Shown here piece by piece: positions 24,060-34,640 of a stretch of DNA of 64,000 bases; within the stretch, counting starts at the first letter, position 1; each line of letters begins with the position of its first letter. The notes beneath the pieces were generated by a model that was not told where the DNA came from, searched no databases, and saw only the letters and a list, made by a program, of their open reading frames with translations. The translations under genes were made by a program, and so were the position numbers. The stretch lies in the NCBI GenBank assembly GCA_035079385.1, contig JAVHKY010000024.1, forward strand, positions 1,550,001 through 1,614,000. The letters run 5' to 3'. The stretch is from Aspidiotus rigidus (lineage: Eukaryota; Arthropoda; Insecta; Hemiptera; Diaspididae).

Positions 24060-25720
24060 AGAGTGCAACCGTCAGCGCCGGATACATTAGTGTGAACCTG
24101 AATACCACCAGGCTGGTAAGAGGCTGAAGAAAGCCATAAAAGAAAGCGAGAATGATGAGTGGAAAGAGCTGTGCGACATGGCAGAGGAGGAACCGTTCGG
24201 CAAGCCCTACAAGATAGTGCTGAAGAAGCTGAGGGACTGTTCAACAATGCGCCGAACGGAACCGAATATCGTGGGACGAGGCATTGATGTCCTGTTCTCA
24301 CAGCAGCCACCCAATGGTAGCGTTACCAATAGTAGGAGAGGATGACATATCCCTTCTAGGAACCGAGGAGGTGGACGCAGCAGTCAATAGACTGCGGGGC
24401 AAGTATTGGAAGGCTACGGGCCAGGATGTGATCCCAGTGTGGAGTGCAATAAATTCAGTTGACCCGGCACTGCTTATTGATACATTCAATGTGGCAGTTG
24501 CTGGGCGGACTGTTCCCAGGCCAGTGGAAGGAAGCCAGGCTAGCGTTGATTGAAAAAAAAGGATAACCTATCGACCACTTTGCCTGCTAGACAATGTAGG
24601 CAAACTTCTGAAGTGATAGCTGTTCGAACCGAAGGAAAGAACCATAATCTCAAGCAGTCAGTACAGGGTGTCTACCAAATTTGAAAATTAAAAAAATATT
24701 GGACTTTTATTGGACATTCTGTCGCAAATCTCCTGATTTACAAGCAAAAAAAAAAAAAAAAAAAAAAAAAAACTTTTAAATTTTTGATTATTGATTTTTA
24801 TTGGACTTGCATCAAAATTAATGGACTTTTATTGACTTATTGGACCATTTTTGAAATGGTGAACTTTTATCGGACTTATTGACCTGGTAGACACCCTGCA
24901 GTACGGCGCTGTACATCAGATGCTGGAGTCAGGAGAGCAGCCCAGTCAGCAATGGTTCGCGTCAGTGTTACGCAGACGTCAGCCTCGACATATGGAATGC
25001 GTTCTACTCAATTCCATGGAGAGAATATTGCGAGGCCTCATGGATACAAAGTGCCTCCATACCTGTTCGGGATGATCAGCGCCTGTCGAGAAATCCAAGT
25101 AGAGACGTCCGCTGGCACAATAAAGCGCCCAATTACATATGGGGTACCATAGAGGTCGGTCTTTGCACAGTTCAAGATGAAGCTGCAACCAGGAGGGATT
25201 ACACACAGCCGAAAAAAAAGTAGCGGTGGAGAGCAGCCCGGGTAAACCAAGCTTTAAAGCTAGTGACGCATTGAATCGAGTCCACGAGAGTAGAACTCGC
25301 AGCAGCAAAAACCGTGGCCATATCACTCGCAACCCGTTGAAAGTCAAGTACACCCAACTTTCGCCATCAAGGCGAGGAAATCAAGGTCAAGAAGGTGATG
25401 AAGTATCCGCATCTAGCTTCAGCCACCATTTCTGGAGAACAGCGAAAAAGGCGGGCAGGGTGGTAAATTACCCAAGCCGCCTGATGACAAACGTAGGAGG
25501 ACCAAGGGAAGAAAGAAGAAGGATAATGATGAGCACCGCATTGTCGATCCTCCTACATGGTACTCCAGGGCCAACTGAATGAAAATAGCCAATACCCGGA
25601 AAGAGATGGAACAGCTCCGACGAAGAGTTGCGTTGAGGTGTCTTAGCGCCCACCGCACTGTCTCGACGGGAGCTCTTCGCGTATCACTACGTTCAGATCC
25701 TTGCTGAGAAAAAAGCGGTG
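24060..25720 (+). mobile_element. R1-like LINE, decayed reverse transcriptase (copy H)
   Basis: Plus-strand segments appear in RT order. They are KKAIKESENDEWKELCDMAE (about 24,130), then EEVDAAVNRLRGKYWKATGQ (about 24,365-24,425). Next comes YRPLCLLDNVGKLL (about 24,575) and SSSQYG split by a MITE. After it come SAGTIKRPITYGVP (25,110-25,150) and LMTNVGGPREERRRIMMS (about 25,480). The last is RRVALRCLSAHRTVST (about 25,620-25,665). VETSAGT..R.ITYGVP followed by NVGGP..RRR is typical of the R1-like group. Many frameshifts are present. No endonuclease domain was found; the hAT element lies just upstream. Confidence 0.82.
24664..24898. mobile_element. MITE inserted in the R1-like reverse transcriptase
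   Basis: Both ends read CAGGGTGTCTACCA inward (left at 24,664; right at 24,898 as reverse complement). CAGTA is duplicated on each side (24,659-24,663 and 24,899-24,903). The interior holds repeated TTGGACTTTTATTGGAC-like phrases and an A run of about 29. Removing the element and one CAGTA restores the LINE frame. A 5-bp duplication is not the usual hAT 8 bp, so the superfamily is uncertain. Confidence 0.85.
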
Positions 25721-27340
25721 ATGTTCAAAGCAAATGAGGATAACGACTGACCAAGAGGCTTTACGGGTCTAATAGGAGGCCAGGCGCTCCTCATATAAGA
25801 AAGCGACAATTGCTCAGAGTGAGCAAGGTAAATGGAAGACCCGTGTGTCAACCAAAGAGAGATTACAATCATTAGCCTGCGCTCACAAAAATCCGTTCTT
25901 GATCAATTTTGTGTACCTCGATGAGTTTTCAGGGTTGAGAGAAAATCCTTACTCATAAGATCGAAGCCTGACATTACATGCGGTGCCAGTATACAATAGC
26001 GGGCAAATAAAACGCAGACACTCCGTATCTTCGGGTCATCTCCCGACCGAGACTCGACGTTTCAGACATCATTACCTAGCATCGTTCATTAGCCTTTTCC
26101 CAGACAAACGAGCGACAGAAAAATCCGATTCATTAGCGCGCTACACAATCCACGCTAATTGCGCGAACTCGCGAAGCACGCTCGGAATTTTTCTCCTGTA
26201 CCTGCGAACAACGCCCGATCATTAGAGTCGCGCGCGTTATCTCGCACCGGAGGAAATTCTCGAACCCTCGTCGACGCGTCACCCCACCTTGTCGTACTGC
26301 GCCAGCCTCCAGCGAATTTTCGATAAACAAAATTATCTAATGGACGAAACGCGCCGTTAATAGGCTGCGTTTACGGCGGAAAATTCTTTTCGCCTTTGCC
26401 CGATGCTCGAGTGAAAAGAGCGTAACACTTCGACCGAATTATTATTATGTAATAATGCGAACGCGCGCCGTCCTGTATACAGCGACGAGTACAACTGTAA
26501 CAGCGAAAATAGGTCTTGAGTACTCATTTTCATTCGAAACTAAACAATCGCTTTTGCGAGAAATTCACGATGGATGCTCGCGATCTCGTGAGAATAATAT
26601 AATTGATCGCGATAGGAAGAATTAAAAATATACCAACAACTTTCGTTATGAGTCACGTGTTCTTTTGACGTTCAGACTACAGACCTAGCATACCGATAGT
26701 GATCAATAATAACAACAACTCGGAGAGTAAGTATACGGAAAAGAAAAGAGGGAAAAAAAGATCGCTTAATTAATTGTATTCGGATAAAATAAATCATATT
26801 ATATTAATAAAGTGCTTACCATAAAGACATTCTCTGCGCATTACAGACACTGTATTTATCATACGAGGCACTCGTATTCATTCGCTGAGACATGTACGGT
26901 ACCTAGTTACTCTATAAGTACGTATATAAAATGGAAAGTTGTTCGATCAGACATTGACCTAATAGTAAAACTAATAACATTAATAGCTGACAAGTAGCTT
27001 ACGTCTGTTCACAGCCGATACAGAATATCAGTATCAAAATTGCTGCGTTGCTACTGGGCTGTACAGGTAGTAAATTTGCGTGTAATTCCAATGTTGTTGA
27101 CCGAAATTCACCGTTAATTTGCACTCGAACAGAATAGACACGACATACTGCGTGTATACAAATGTTATAATTTAGGTGCACAATTCTTACACGTGTTGAC
27201 TTCATCACCCAGGTCCGTGTCTAGTTACAAATTATTAATTTACAAGTAGACAATATTCCGATCGGAGTATGCGAGTTAGAGGTGCGCCAGCAGGCGAGTT
27301 CCTGGCACACGGTATAAGACCGCGGTGTAAGACTTCCCCA
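25721..27340. other. Intergenic with a CpG-rich block, no gene recognised
   Basis: 25,720-25,880 may hold the last degraded LINE sequence. From about 26,000 to 26,560 the base composition changes, with many CpG dinucleotides and no long frame. The remainder is AT-rich. Confidence 0.45.
26000..26560. promoter_or_regulatory. CpG-rich non-coding block
   Basis: CpG is dense, with phrases such as TCGTCGACGCG, GAACGCGCGCCGTCC and GTCGCGCGCG. The composition contrasts with the flanks, and no splice-bounded frame with family resemblance was found. Candidate regulatory element or the 5' end of an unrecognised gene. Confidence 0.3.
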
Positions 27341-27359
27341 TTTCGGGCATGGAGATTGG

Positions 27360-27650
27360 GTGGCCTGGAAAAATTAGATGCCATTGCGGTCCCGAGTCCC
27401 CTAGAGCCTGAAGTTTTTCCAAGTCCTGAAAATCATGAGGTGACAACTTGAACGCGCTCCAATTTCAAGAAAGCCGTCGTCCTTTTAAGTCCCCCTCCTA
27501 CCATATATAGCTCGGAGGAAGGAATTTTTCTAAGTCCCCCTCCCCTCTCCGTGACGTCACCAACCTCGCTCGCGTCCGCGCTCGCGGACGAAAATTTCCT
27601 GAGAGTACCCCCAACAAAAGGGATAGCGGGTTCCCCGCTGAAAAAAATAT
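27360..27650 (-). repeat. Dispersed repeat family R, copy 1
   Basis: On the minus strand this reads AGCGGGGAACCCGCTATCCC through TGACGTCACGGAGAGG and GAGCTATATATGGTAGGAGG to GGACTTGGAAAAACTTCAGG. The same order of blocks recurs on the plus strand in ELOVL intron 7. No coding potential was recognised. It lies immediately upstream of an R1-like fragment. Confidence 0.85.
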
Positions 27651-27714
27651 CTCTCTTGTTGTTAGGTTGGGTTGTGCTGTGGTATATAGTAATGCCCTCA
27701 GTAAAACAGAAACC

Positions 27715-28310
27715 AGAGAAATGATCAATCAACTCCAACGAAAGATGGCAATATGTGTTGGCAGGCTTTACAAAACAGTGTCATACTATACCCGACTACC
27801 GTAATTAGTATCCGGCCTCCAATTTTCCTGACCATCCTCAGCACTACCATTTTAAGAGCCCACAAGAAAGAACTTCCAGTAAACTGGGCAATGTTCGAAC
27901 TCTGCCCAGAAGACCAAAACTTGGAACGAACAGATTATGGCAGGAAAAATATTTCAACTGTGGTCACGAAAAATGGACTGACAAACTCCTACCAAAAGTT
28001 GGGATAGAACTAGAATGCGATTTTTACCAAGGTATAGCCTTCCTAATATACCTGAACAGGATTGGAAAAGAAACATCCCCCAAGTGCCTATGTGGGAAGC
28101 CGATCAAAAAGTTAAACAGATGTGAGAAGTAAGGTACTGGTCGATTAGGAATATTAGAAATCTATTTCCCTAAAACGAGAGAATATTTAAAAGGAACAGT
28201 GACAATACTTTGGGACGAGGAGCAAGCCTGAATCAGAACTGGGCAAGACCAACATTGTACAAGAAACACCATCAGATATCCTCGCTCCACCTAGAAGACC
28301 TCAAGGCTAG
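27715..28310 (+). mobile_element. R1-like LINE, C-terminal fragment (copy G)
   Basis: The plus strand reads QLQRKMAICVGRLYKTVS near 27,735. After frameshifts it reads WTDKLLPKVGIELECDFYQG (about 27,980-28,035) and YLNRIGKETSPKCLCG (about 28,050-28,100). This is the region after the RT of R1-like elements, ending in the Cys-rich motif. Little can be followed beyond 28,150. Confidence 0.65.
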
Positions 28311-29630
28311 CCGTTCAGACATCCACTCCTTGATATGGTCAGGCATGGCACAATGGAGACGAGGATCTTGACATTTGACACTTTATCAACGTTTCAGTGA
28401 TAAGAAAATATTATGACGAGAACATGTAAATATACAAGGAAGAAGATATAATTATCAAGACCAAGGAGGCAAGCTGTCTGCCCCTTTCATAACCACTCAT
28501 GCCAAGTTTGAGATGTTCATCGACGCAATGGACATGAGTGGTGACTCTAGGTACGAGAAATATACAAATATGTAAGGAAAATATAGATGTAGAAGTCCTT
28601 GCTCCGGGGGGCCACTGTTAGGCGAAGTTTCCAGAGCAAGAGACATTCAGCAATGAGTATATTAACAACATCCCGGTTCCGGGTCGATACCCAGTGCTTG
28701 GCTTTAGAGGAAACCCAGTCTCAAACTTGTAAATTTTCGATACCGAATGAAGACACAGTAAAGACGTCAAGCGGATTGACCTCCTTGTGACGTCATCATC
28801 ATCCGTTGAATCTGCTTGTGACGTCACCGCCCTCCGTAACGTGATTAATTCGTGACGTCATCAGCTTGAATTTGCCTCTGTCTTTTTCTCTTTCAGACCC
28901 AGCAGTCAAGGGTGAGTCCATCACCAAGGGGAGGGGGGAAGCTTAGCATAATCTGGTATACTGTATGCGAAGTCTCGTTTAAGTCTAGTACAGGCTGGTA
29001 TTAATGTAGCGTAGCATAGGCATATACTAGACCTAGTTTAAAGCTAGTATAGCCTAATGCTAGGACTCGAAAATTCGAACTCGTCCTCGCATATTTCTGG
29101 ATCAGGTCGAAGGTTCGAGATTTCAAGTCTACCAAGGGGAGGTAACTTGGCCTCGTGAATTTCCGATAGTGGGGTTGGGTGCCGGTAAAGACATTCAAAA
29201 TATCAAAAACGGGGGGGGGGGAGGGACGAGAAGAGAAACGAAAAACGTAAGAAAAACCCAAAAGAAGAGAAAAAAAAAGAAAAATATCTTCTGAACGGGA
29301 GGGATTCACGCGGGAAATTTCGCCCCCCTCCATTTCGTTTTTCTAGAGAACTTGATAGGTGCGAATTTTCAGAATACTAAGACTAGAGAAGTGGTTTTTG
29401 TACTACATCTTTTTCCTTTTAGTATTTTATATGCTTCTAAAATTCAAAAAGATTGGGCTTACTTTCGGAAACTTCACAAAAATTATTGACGGGTCTTCTC
29501 CTTCATAATAATAGATACTAAAAACTTCTACTAGGCAAAGAATGGAGGCGAATGAGCGAAACACGTCGGTCCTAAAGCTACTCAGCCTAGAATACAGTAT
29601 ACTCTTGACTTATACTAGGTCAAGAACCGC
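28311..29630. other. Intergenic, contains CRE-like palindromes
   Basis: No gene was recognised. Three TGACGTCA palindromes lie within 73 bp at 28,788-28,860. A run of about 10 G followed by a purine-rich tract lies at 29,210-29,290. Confidence 0.45.
28788..28860. promoter_or_regulatory. Cluster of three CRE-like TGACGTCA palindromes
   Basis: Exact TGACGTCA occurs at 28,788-28,795, 28,819-28,826 and 28,853-28,860, spaced 31 and 34 bp apart. This is the consensus for CREB/ATF bZIP factors. No adjacent gene start is known, and TGACGTCA also occurs inside repeat family R, so this could be repeat-derived. Confidence 0.4.
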
Positions 29631-29639
29631 CAGTGAGCT

Positions 29640-30115
29640 CTTGAGTCACTCAGCCTATTACAAAACAAATGTCAAAAATTATCTTAATTTTTTGTCCTGC
29701 AGAATGTTTTTTGGGAATAAGATTAGCCGTTTCGGGAATTCCAGTAAAATTGAGACAAATGTCTGGGATAGGGATGAAGAAATAGGAAGGATTTAACTTT
29801 ATGATGACTATCAAAACGGAACTGAAGTGACAGAAGGGTTGAATTACATGGGCTGAGAATATTTGAAAAGATCGGTATTGTGCTACTGACGCCAGTCTGA
29901 GTGAAAAAGTGCGGTGGAACACCTGCTTTAGCGCACAGGCTGGTGGATGAAGGGAAAGCGTGTAGAGCGTCAAGGATCGGTCGAAACCTGACAAATTGAA
30001 TCGCGTCCAGCACTTTCAAGGTTGTTTCGTTGGTGTGGGGGTTTTTCATGACTTCGAGATGATCATTTTCAATACTTGAGCGGAGCAAAATGGATTTCCT
30101 CGACACTTTTTCTCA
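29640..30115 (-). mobile_element. I/jockey-like LINE fragment, copy E
   Basis: The minus strand reads TLKVLDAIQFVRFRPILDAL, then SLCAKAGVPPHF, then PIFSNILSPCNSTLLSLQFR. This matches, block for block, the region between RT and RNase H in copy D ([20 protein letters not shown]). Frames shift near 29,720. No RT catalytic core or RNase H was seen here. Confidence 0.7.
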
Positions 30116-31630
30116 GTCTCTCATAAGAATTTTCAAAAAATGAGCGAGGTATTTTTACGACTACAAATTGCAAACGTACCAGCTTTTTAGAAGATCAAAA
30201 GTACAAAAGAATGAACGAAAAGAAAAGAAAAACACTCAACAGAATTATAAATTTCCAGACATCTCTCGAGCCGAATTTCCATCACTCGGTAACCCTGACT
30301 CGATCCTACAGGTATTCAGGTTTATTCGCGTGCGTCAACGTTTTTTGTTTTTTTTTTTTTTGTTTGTAAACGTCAGATTTTATTCTTACCCATTCAACAC
30401 ATCCGTCGATTCGTATCAATAATTTTTTAATTATCATAAGCACAAAGACTTAAATAGCTAAGTCATTTTCAAAACATACTTGAAACGTTCAATGATGCGT
30501 GTCGAGAAAATATTTAGAAAAGTTACGACCAAACAATATCGTGTACTACATCACATACACGACAAAATATACTGCAAGTATACAATGATAATACAACACA
30601 AATAACTGCATACGAGAAAAACTCGGTTACACTGTGTTCGACAATATCGTGCTGCGCTCAACAAGTTCATATACCTATGCAGAAGGTTAGAGGAAGTTTT
30701 TTTTTTTTTTTTTCGTTTATTGTGCAACAATTAATCGATATATACGCGTTGATCTTACACGTCGCTTTCTGAAAAAGAGGCTGAACGTTCTGTTTACCAT
30801 CCACGCGTTTCGTAAAGTTGCGCTATCGATTGACAACAACCCTGTTTAGAAGTCTCGAGGGAAGCCGAAGTGAAGGTACGAGAAAATAGGATACAGATAT
30901 CTGTCCGGTACGGGAGCCACCTTGATTCGACTTATCGAGTCTTCCAATAGACAACGGGATACAAAACGATCAACTATGAAGGCAAAATGTCCTCATCGCC
31001 TATGTTTGAACTTTCGGTCTCCCAGTAAAGTTCAACTGTGATTTTCTATCGCTCTCCGAAATTCCAGACTATACGAGCAAATTATCTTCAATGTTACAAT
31101 CGCTTCCTCGTGTCCTTCGTTCTAAACTGTTTGCCGGCGACCTTACACGCCACTCTGGCCGGCGACGCATGCTTTTCCACGCTGCACCGAAACTGGTTGG
31201 CGTCCACCAACGTGATCACGTACGCGTACATAATTTACTTGTCCAAAATTTACTGTTTTCAAGAAGGGAAGCGAGTTCTCAACCATTATGACAACAGAAA
31301 ACAATTACAAAAACCGATTTACATACTCATAAATTCAACGCTTATCAGAAATAACATTTCCTTCATATGGAATGCGTTTTAGACAAAGTAGACTACTGGT
31401 ACATTGAAAACTGATCGAATAAATACTAATGAAAGAAAGATATCTTTGTGCAACCAGGGGAAGGATGATACAAACAACTCGATTAAAAAAAGTAACACAA
31501 CAGTGGTGTTCAGGCGCGATCTTCAACATCATTAGTAAAATGGGTACACACTCGTTATTAGGATTTAGTTTCGAAGTACCATCGAGGATTCTCCTTTTTT
31601 TCCCCTGAACTATTTTGGATTGATTAGAGA
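30116..31630. other. Intergenic, no gene recognised
   Basis: AT-rich with T runs near 30,345 and 30,695. A GC-richer patch at about 31,080-31,240 has overlapping short frames that match nothing I recognise. Confidence 0.45.
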
Positions 31631-31639
31631 CCGATCCGT

Positions 31640-34600
31640 CTAAGATACAATTGCCAGAAGCAACTGTTAAATTGTTTTGTTGCAAGATGAAGGGGTTAGG
31701 ATATGAGGGTTGGTTATGTGAGAGAGATTAATTTTTGATGTGAGGCCAATTTTTAGGCTGGAAAGAATCACTCCTTCTTGTCTAGAGTCTCTTATTGAGG
31801 ATGACCTGAAGATGGAGATTTTTCAAAGAGTTTGTGGTTGAATTGATTTTTCCAAAGTGTATTCCATAACTGGGTGACGAGTGAGAGGTAGTGATTTTTG
31901 TAGTCTACAGATGGAACAGGAGAATGAACAGTTATTCCGGTGAAGGTGGTAGCTTGTTTGGCGGCTTCATCAACAGCATCATGTTCGGAGAGGTCGATGT
32001 GCCTGGGGGTCCATAAGAAAATGATGAGGGTGTTGATTGAGTCTAAGGCGAGAAGTGTGAGGGGAATTTGCTCTATGATTAAGTTAGAATCGTATGCGTC
32101 TCTAAGGGAATGAAGTGAAGAGAGGAAGTTAGTGAGAAGGAATTTACCGTTTGGGGGTATAGTAGGGAGAGGTGGAAGAGGCCGATAAATATGTCCCGTA
32201 AATATGGAAGCTATGTTGCTGATGCATTGTGAAACTATTTTCCCGTCGAACGAGTATGCGTAAGCTACTTTGTTGGATATTTTGGACTTGTCGGAGACAC
32301 AAGTACGTACTGAGGATATTCTTGAAGTAGATTCCTGATGTGTAGGGTAGAGTTTGGGGATTCTTGTACGACTGAGACGTATTCTAGGTTAGAGGAAAAT
32401 CCAAGGGGGAAGGTTGTGTACATGGGTTCCAGGGGATTCATTGTGAAAGGTTTATAAAGAGAGTGATTGAATTGGAGGCCCGGATTGGTTGTTGTGAAGG
32501 TGGATTCGTTTGTAAATTGGAATTTTCGGAAATAAGGAGATGGAGGGAGGTTACGATGAGTCTACGAAAGTGAAAGGGAGATCTGAGGCCTTTGCGCATA
32601 CGCTAAGTTTGGGACTAGTACGACAAGCTTCCAGGTCAATCTTGCGAGAGGAGGTTTGGATGGGGGTCGAGTAAGGCCAGGTCCGTTTTCATGGCTGAGT
32701 TATAAATTGGGGAACCATCGTCTAATTTTGAGCGGACGAAGCTTTTGTACATAGTTGGAGGACTTATTCTTGGTTACATCCTACTGAGGGGGTGAGACAT
32801 AAATTTTAAAACGTTTAGAACGCATGTGCATTTGGCTTTGAGGGTTTTATTGAATGGGGCCCAAGTAAGTTTTTGATCAATGTGTAGGCCGAGAAGTTCG
32901 CCGTAGCTTCGTGATGGAATGTCGAAGTTTTGTAAAATGAGGGCAGAGACAGATAGGGTGAATTTTTTTTTTTTTGAAAATAGGTACGTTTTGAGAGCAC
33001 GAAATCTGAATCTGTTTTTTGATGCAATGCAGTACTTGAATTAAAGGTTTTCTTGCGGAATCTGTGGGTTCTTCGGAACCTAGCCCAGCAGACAGACATA
33101 TAGGCGTAGTTAAGTGATGGACGTGGGATAGAGTTCCTTTTTCTGAAAATAACTGAATAGGATTTGAGGACAAAGATCTCTATCCGTTTTTCGATGTCCA
33201 TGCGGTGTTAGTTGGGAGTTCTGAAGGATTCGGTGGGCTTTTTGAGAATTAGCCGAGTATATCATCAAAAAGACTCTGATGGAGGAGAGGGTTGACATGT
33301 ATGGTGATATCATTGATAACTAGGGCAAGTAAAAATATTTTTTTATCCGTCTGAAATATTTTTTTAAAATCTCAAAATATGTGGAAATATATGCTAGAAA
33401 TTTTTTTCAAGAAAGCGTCATTTTGAGTACAAAAAATTCTAAAAATCAATTAAATAAAAGAAATATTAAAAAAGACTTTGGTTGCAGTTGATGAACACAT
33501 GTATGTGCAGGTTGTTGAACAAAAAACTTTGCCTATTATCTCTAAAAATGCCCAAAATTTCACAATAAGTTGCGAGAAATCGAGTTAAAATCAACTTTTA
33601 GGGAAAACATGGAAAAAATGTGAAAATATTTTTTTTTCACAAGATATGTGAAAATATGTGCTATCAAATTTCAATGGGGTACCCAGGGTATGCTGAAACG
33701 GATGATTTTCGAACTATTTACGTCATACCTAGTAGTGAAAAAAATATGTGAAAAATATTTTTACTTGCCCTAAAATATTAAGAAAAGTAAAACGCTAAAA
33801 ACTTCGCCTCGGGGGACTCCGTTTTGGACCGAGAGAGACGAGGTTTTGTTATGGATTCTTACTGAAAGGGGTGTGCCGTTGAGAAAAGTTCCCAGGATAT
33901 TTGGGAGGTGGCCTTGGAGACCAATTTCGTGGACTTTGGTAGAGGTAAGGTATCTCCAGACTCAAAGAATGGCTTCCTGGAGGTCGGAGATGGAGTAAAG
34001 CCACGATTTATTGGTAATAGCGTCGTAGGTTTGGGGTTGAAGGTCAAAACGAGGTCGTATAAAGTTTCCTTCTGTTTTGAAATCACATTGGAAGGGAGAG
34101 AGAATATCGTTTGATTTTAAGTACCATAAAAGTCTTTTGTTGAGGATTTTTTGGAATAATTTGTCAAGAACACTGTAGAGGGCTATAGCGCGGTATAAAT
34201 CAGGCAGGGGTGCGGCCTTCGTAGAGTTTTAATAAAAAATTGGCCAAGTATTTTGTGTGAAGCTGAAGTTAGATAAGGAGAGGAGGTAAGAGAGTGAATT
34301 TGGGTGGAGATCTTTAATCATGGCCGAGTGCATGTTGTTAATTCCAAGGGAGGCGTTTCTCGAGTTTTTGTTTATAGTAGTCTCGATTTCAAATTCAGAA
34401 ATTGGGAGGTCGTATGAAAGGGGTTTATTTGTGAGGCGTTAAAATATAAATCCAATTTTTCTTACTGGAGTTGATAGCTTAAAAATTCGGGATCGTATAC
34501 GCAGGTATATCGTTTAGCTAGTAATTCGAGGGTAGGTAAAAGCTTTTTTATTTCGGTGTTGATGGAAAATTTTTCCGACATTGTGACTGCTTTCCCTTTA

Positions 34601-34640
34601 ATATCGATGAAATTACAATTTTCTTTCAATTTCGGCTCAA
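31640..34640 (-). mobile_element. I/jockey-like LINE, copy B (most complete)
   Basis: This is the longest LINE copy. In minus order there is a linker near 34,600 (KAVTMSEKFSINTEIKKLLP), then PPNF and IEIETTINKN-like sequence (about 34,400). RT follows: ALYSVLDKLFQKILNKRLLW (about 34,180), HEIGLQGHLPNILGTFLN (about 33,900) and SLSVQNGVPRGEVFSVLLFL (about 33,840-33,780). A MITE then interrupts it. RT resumes with NDITIHVNPLLHQSLFDD near 33,270, then LLGLHIDQKLTWAPFNKTLK (about 32,870). RNase H reads TLIIFLWTPRHIDLSEHDAV near 32,000. The C-terminal VILSSLKIGLTSK block lies near 31,750. Stops and frameshifts are numerous. Confidence 0.88.
33323..33770. mobile_element. MITE nested in LINE copy B
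   Basis: The ends are exact inverted repeats: GGGCAAGTAAAAATATTT on the left and its reverse complement on the right. TA lies on both sides (33,321-33,322 and 33,771-33,772). LINE copy C carries the uninterrupted sequence GATAGCTATTAAGAAAAG at the same place, which serves as an empty site. The 448-bp interior is AT-rich with repeated AAATATGTG phrases and no frame. Confidence 0.85.

Noticed and set aside
24748..24776. Long A run as a LINE poly(A) tail
   Set aside because: It lies inside the MITE bounded by CAGGGTGTCTACC ends, and LINE RT sequence resumes after it.
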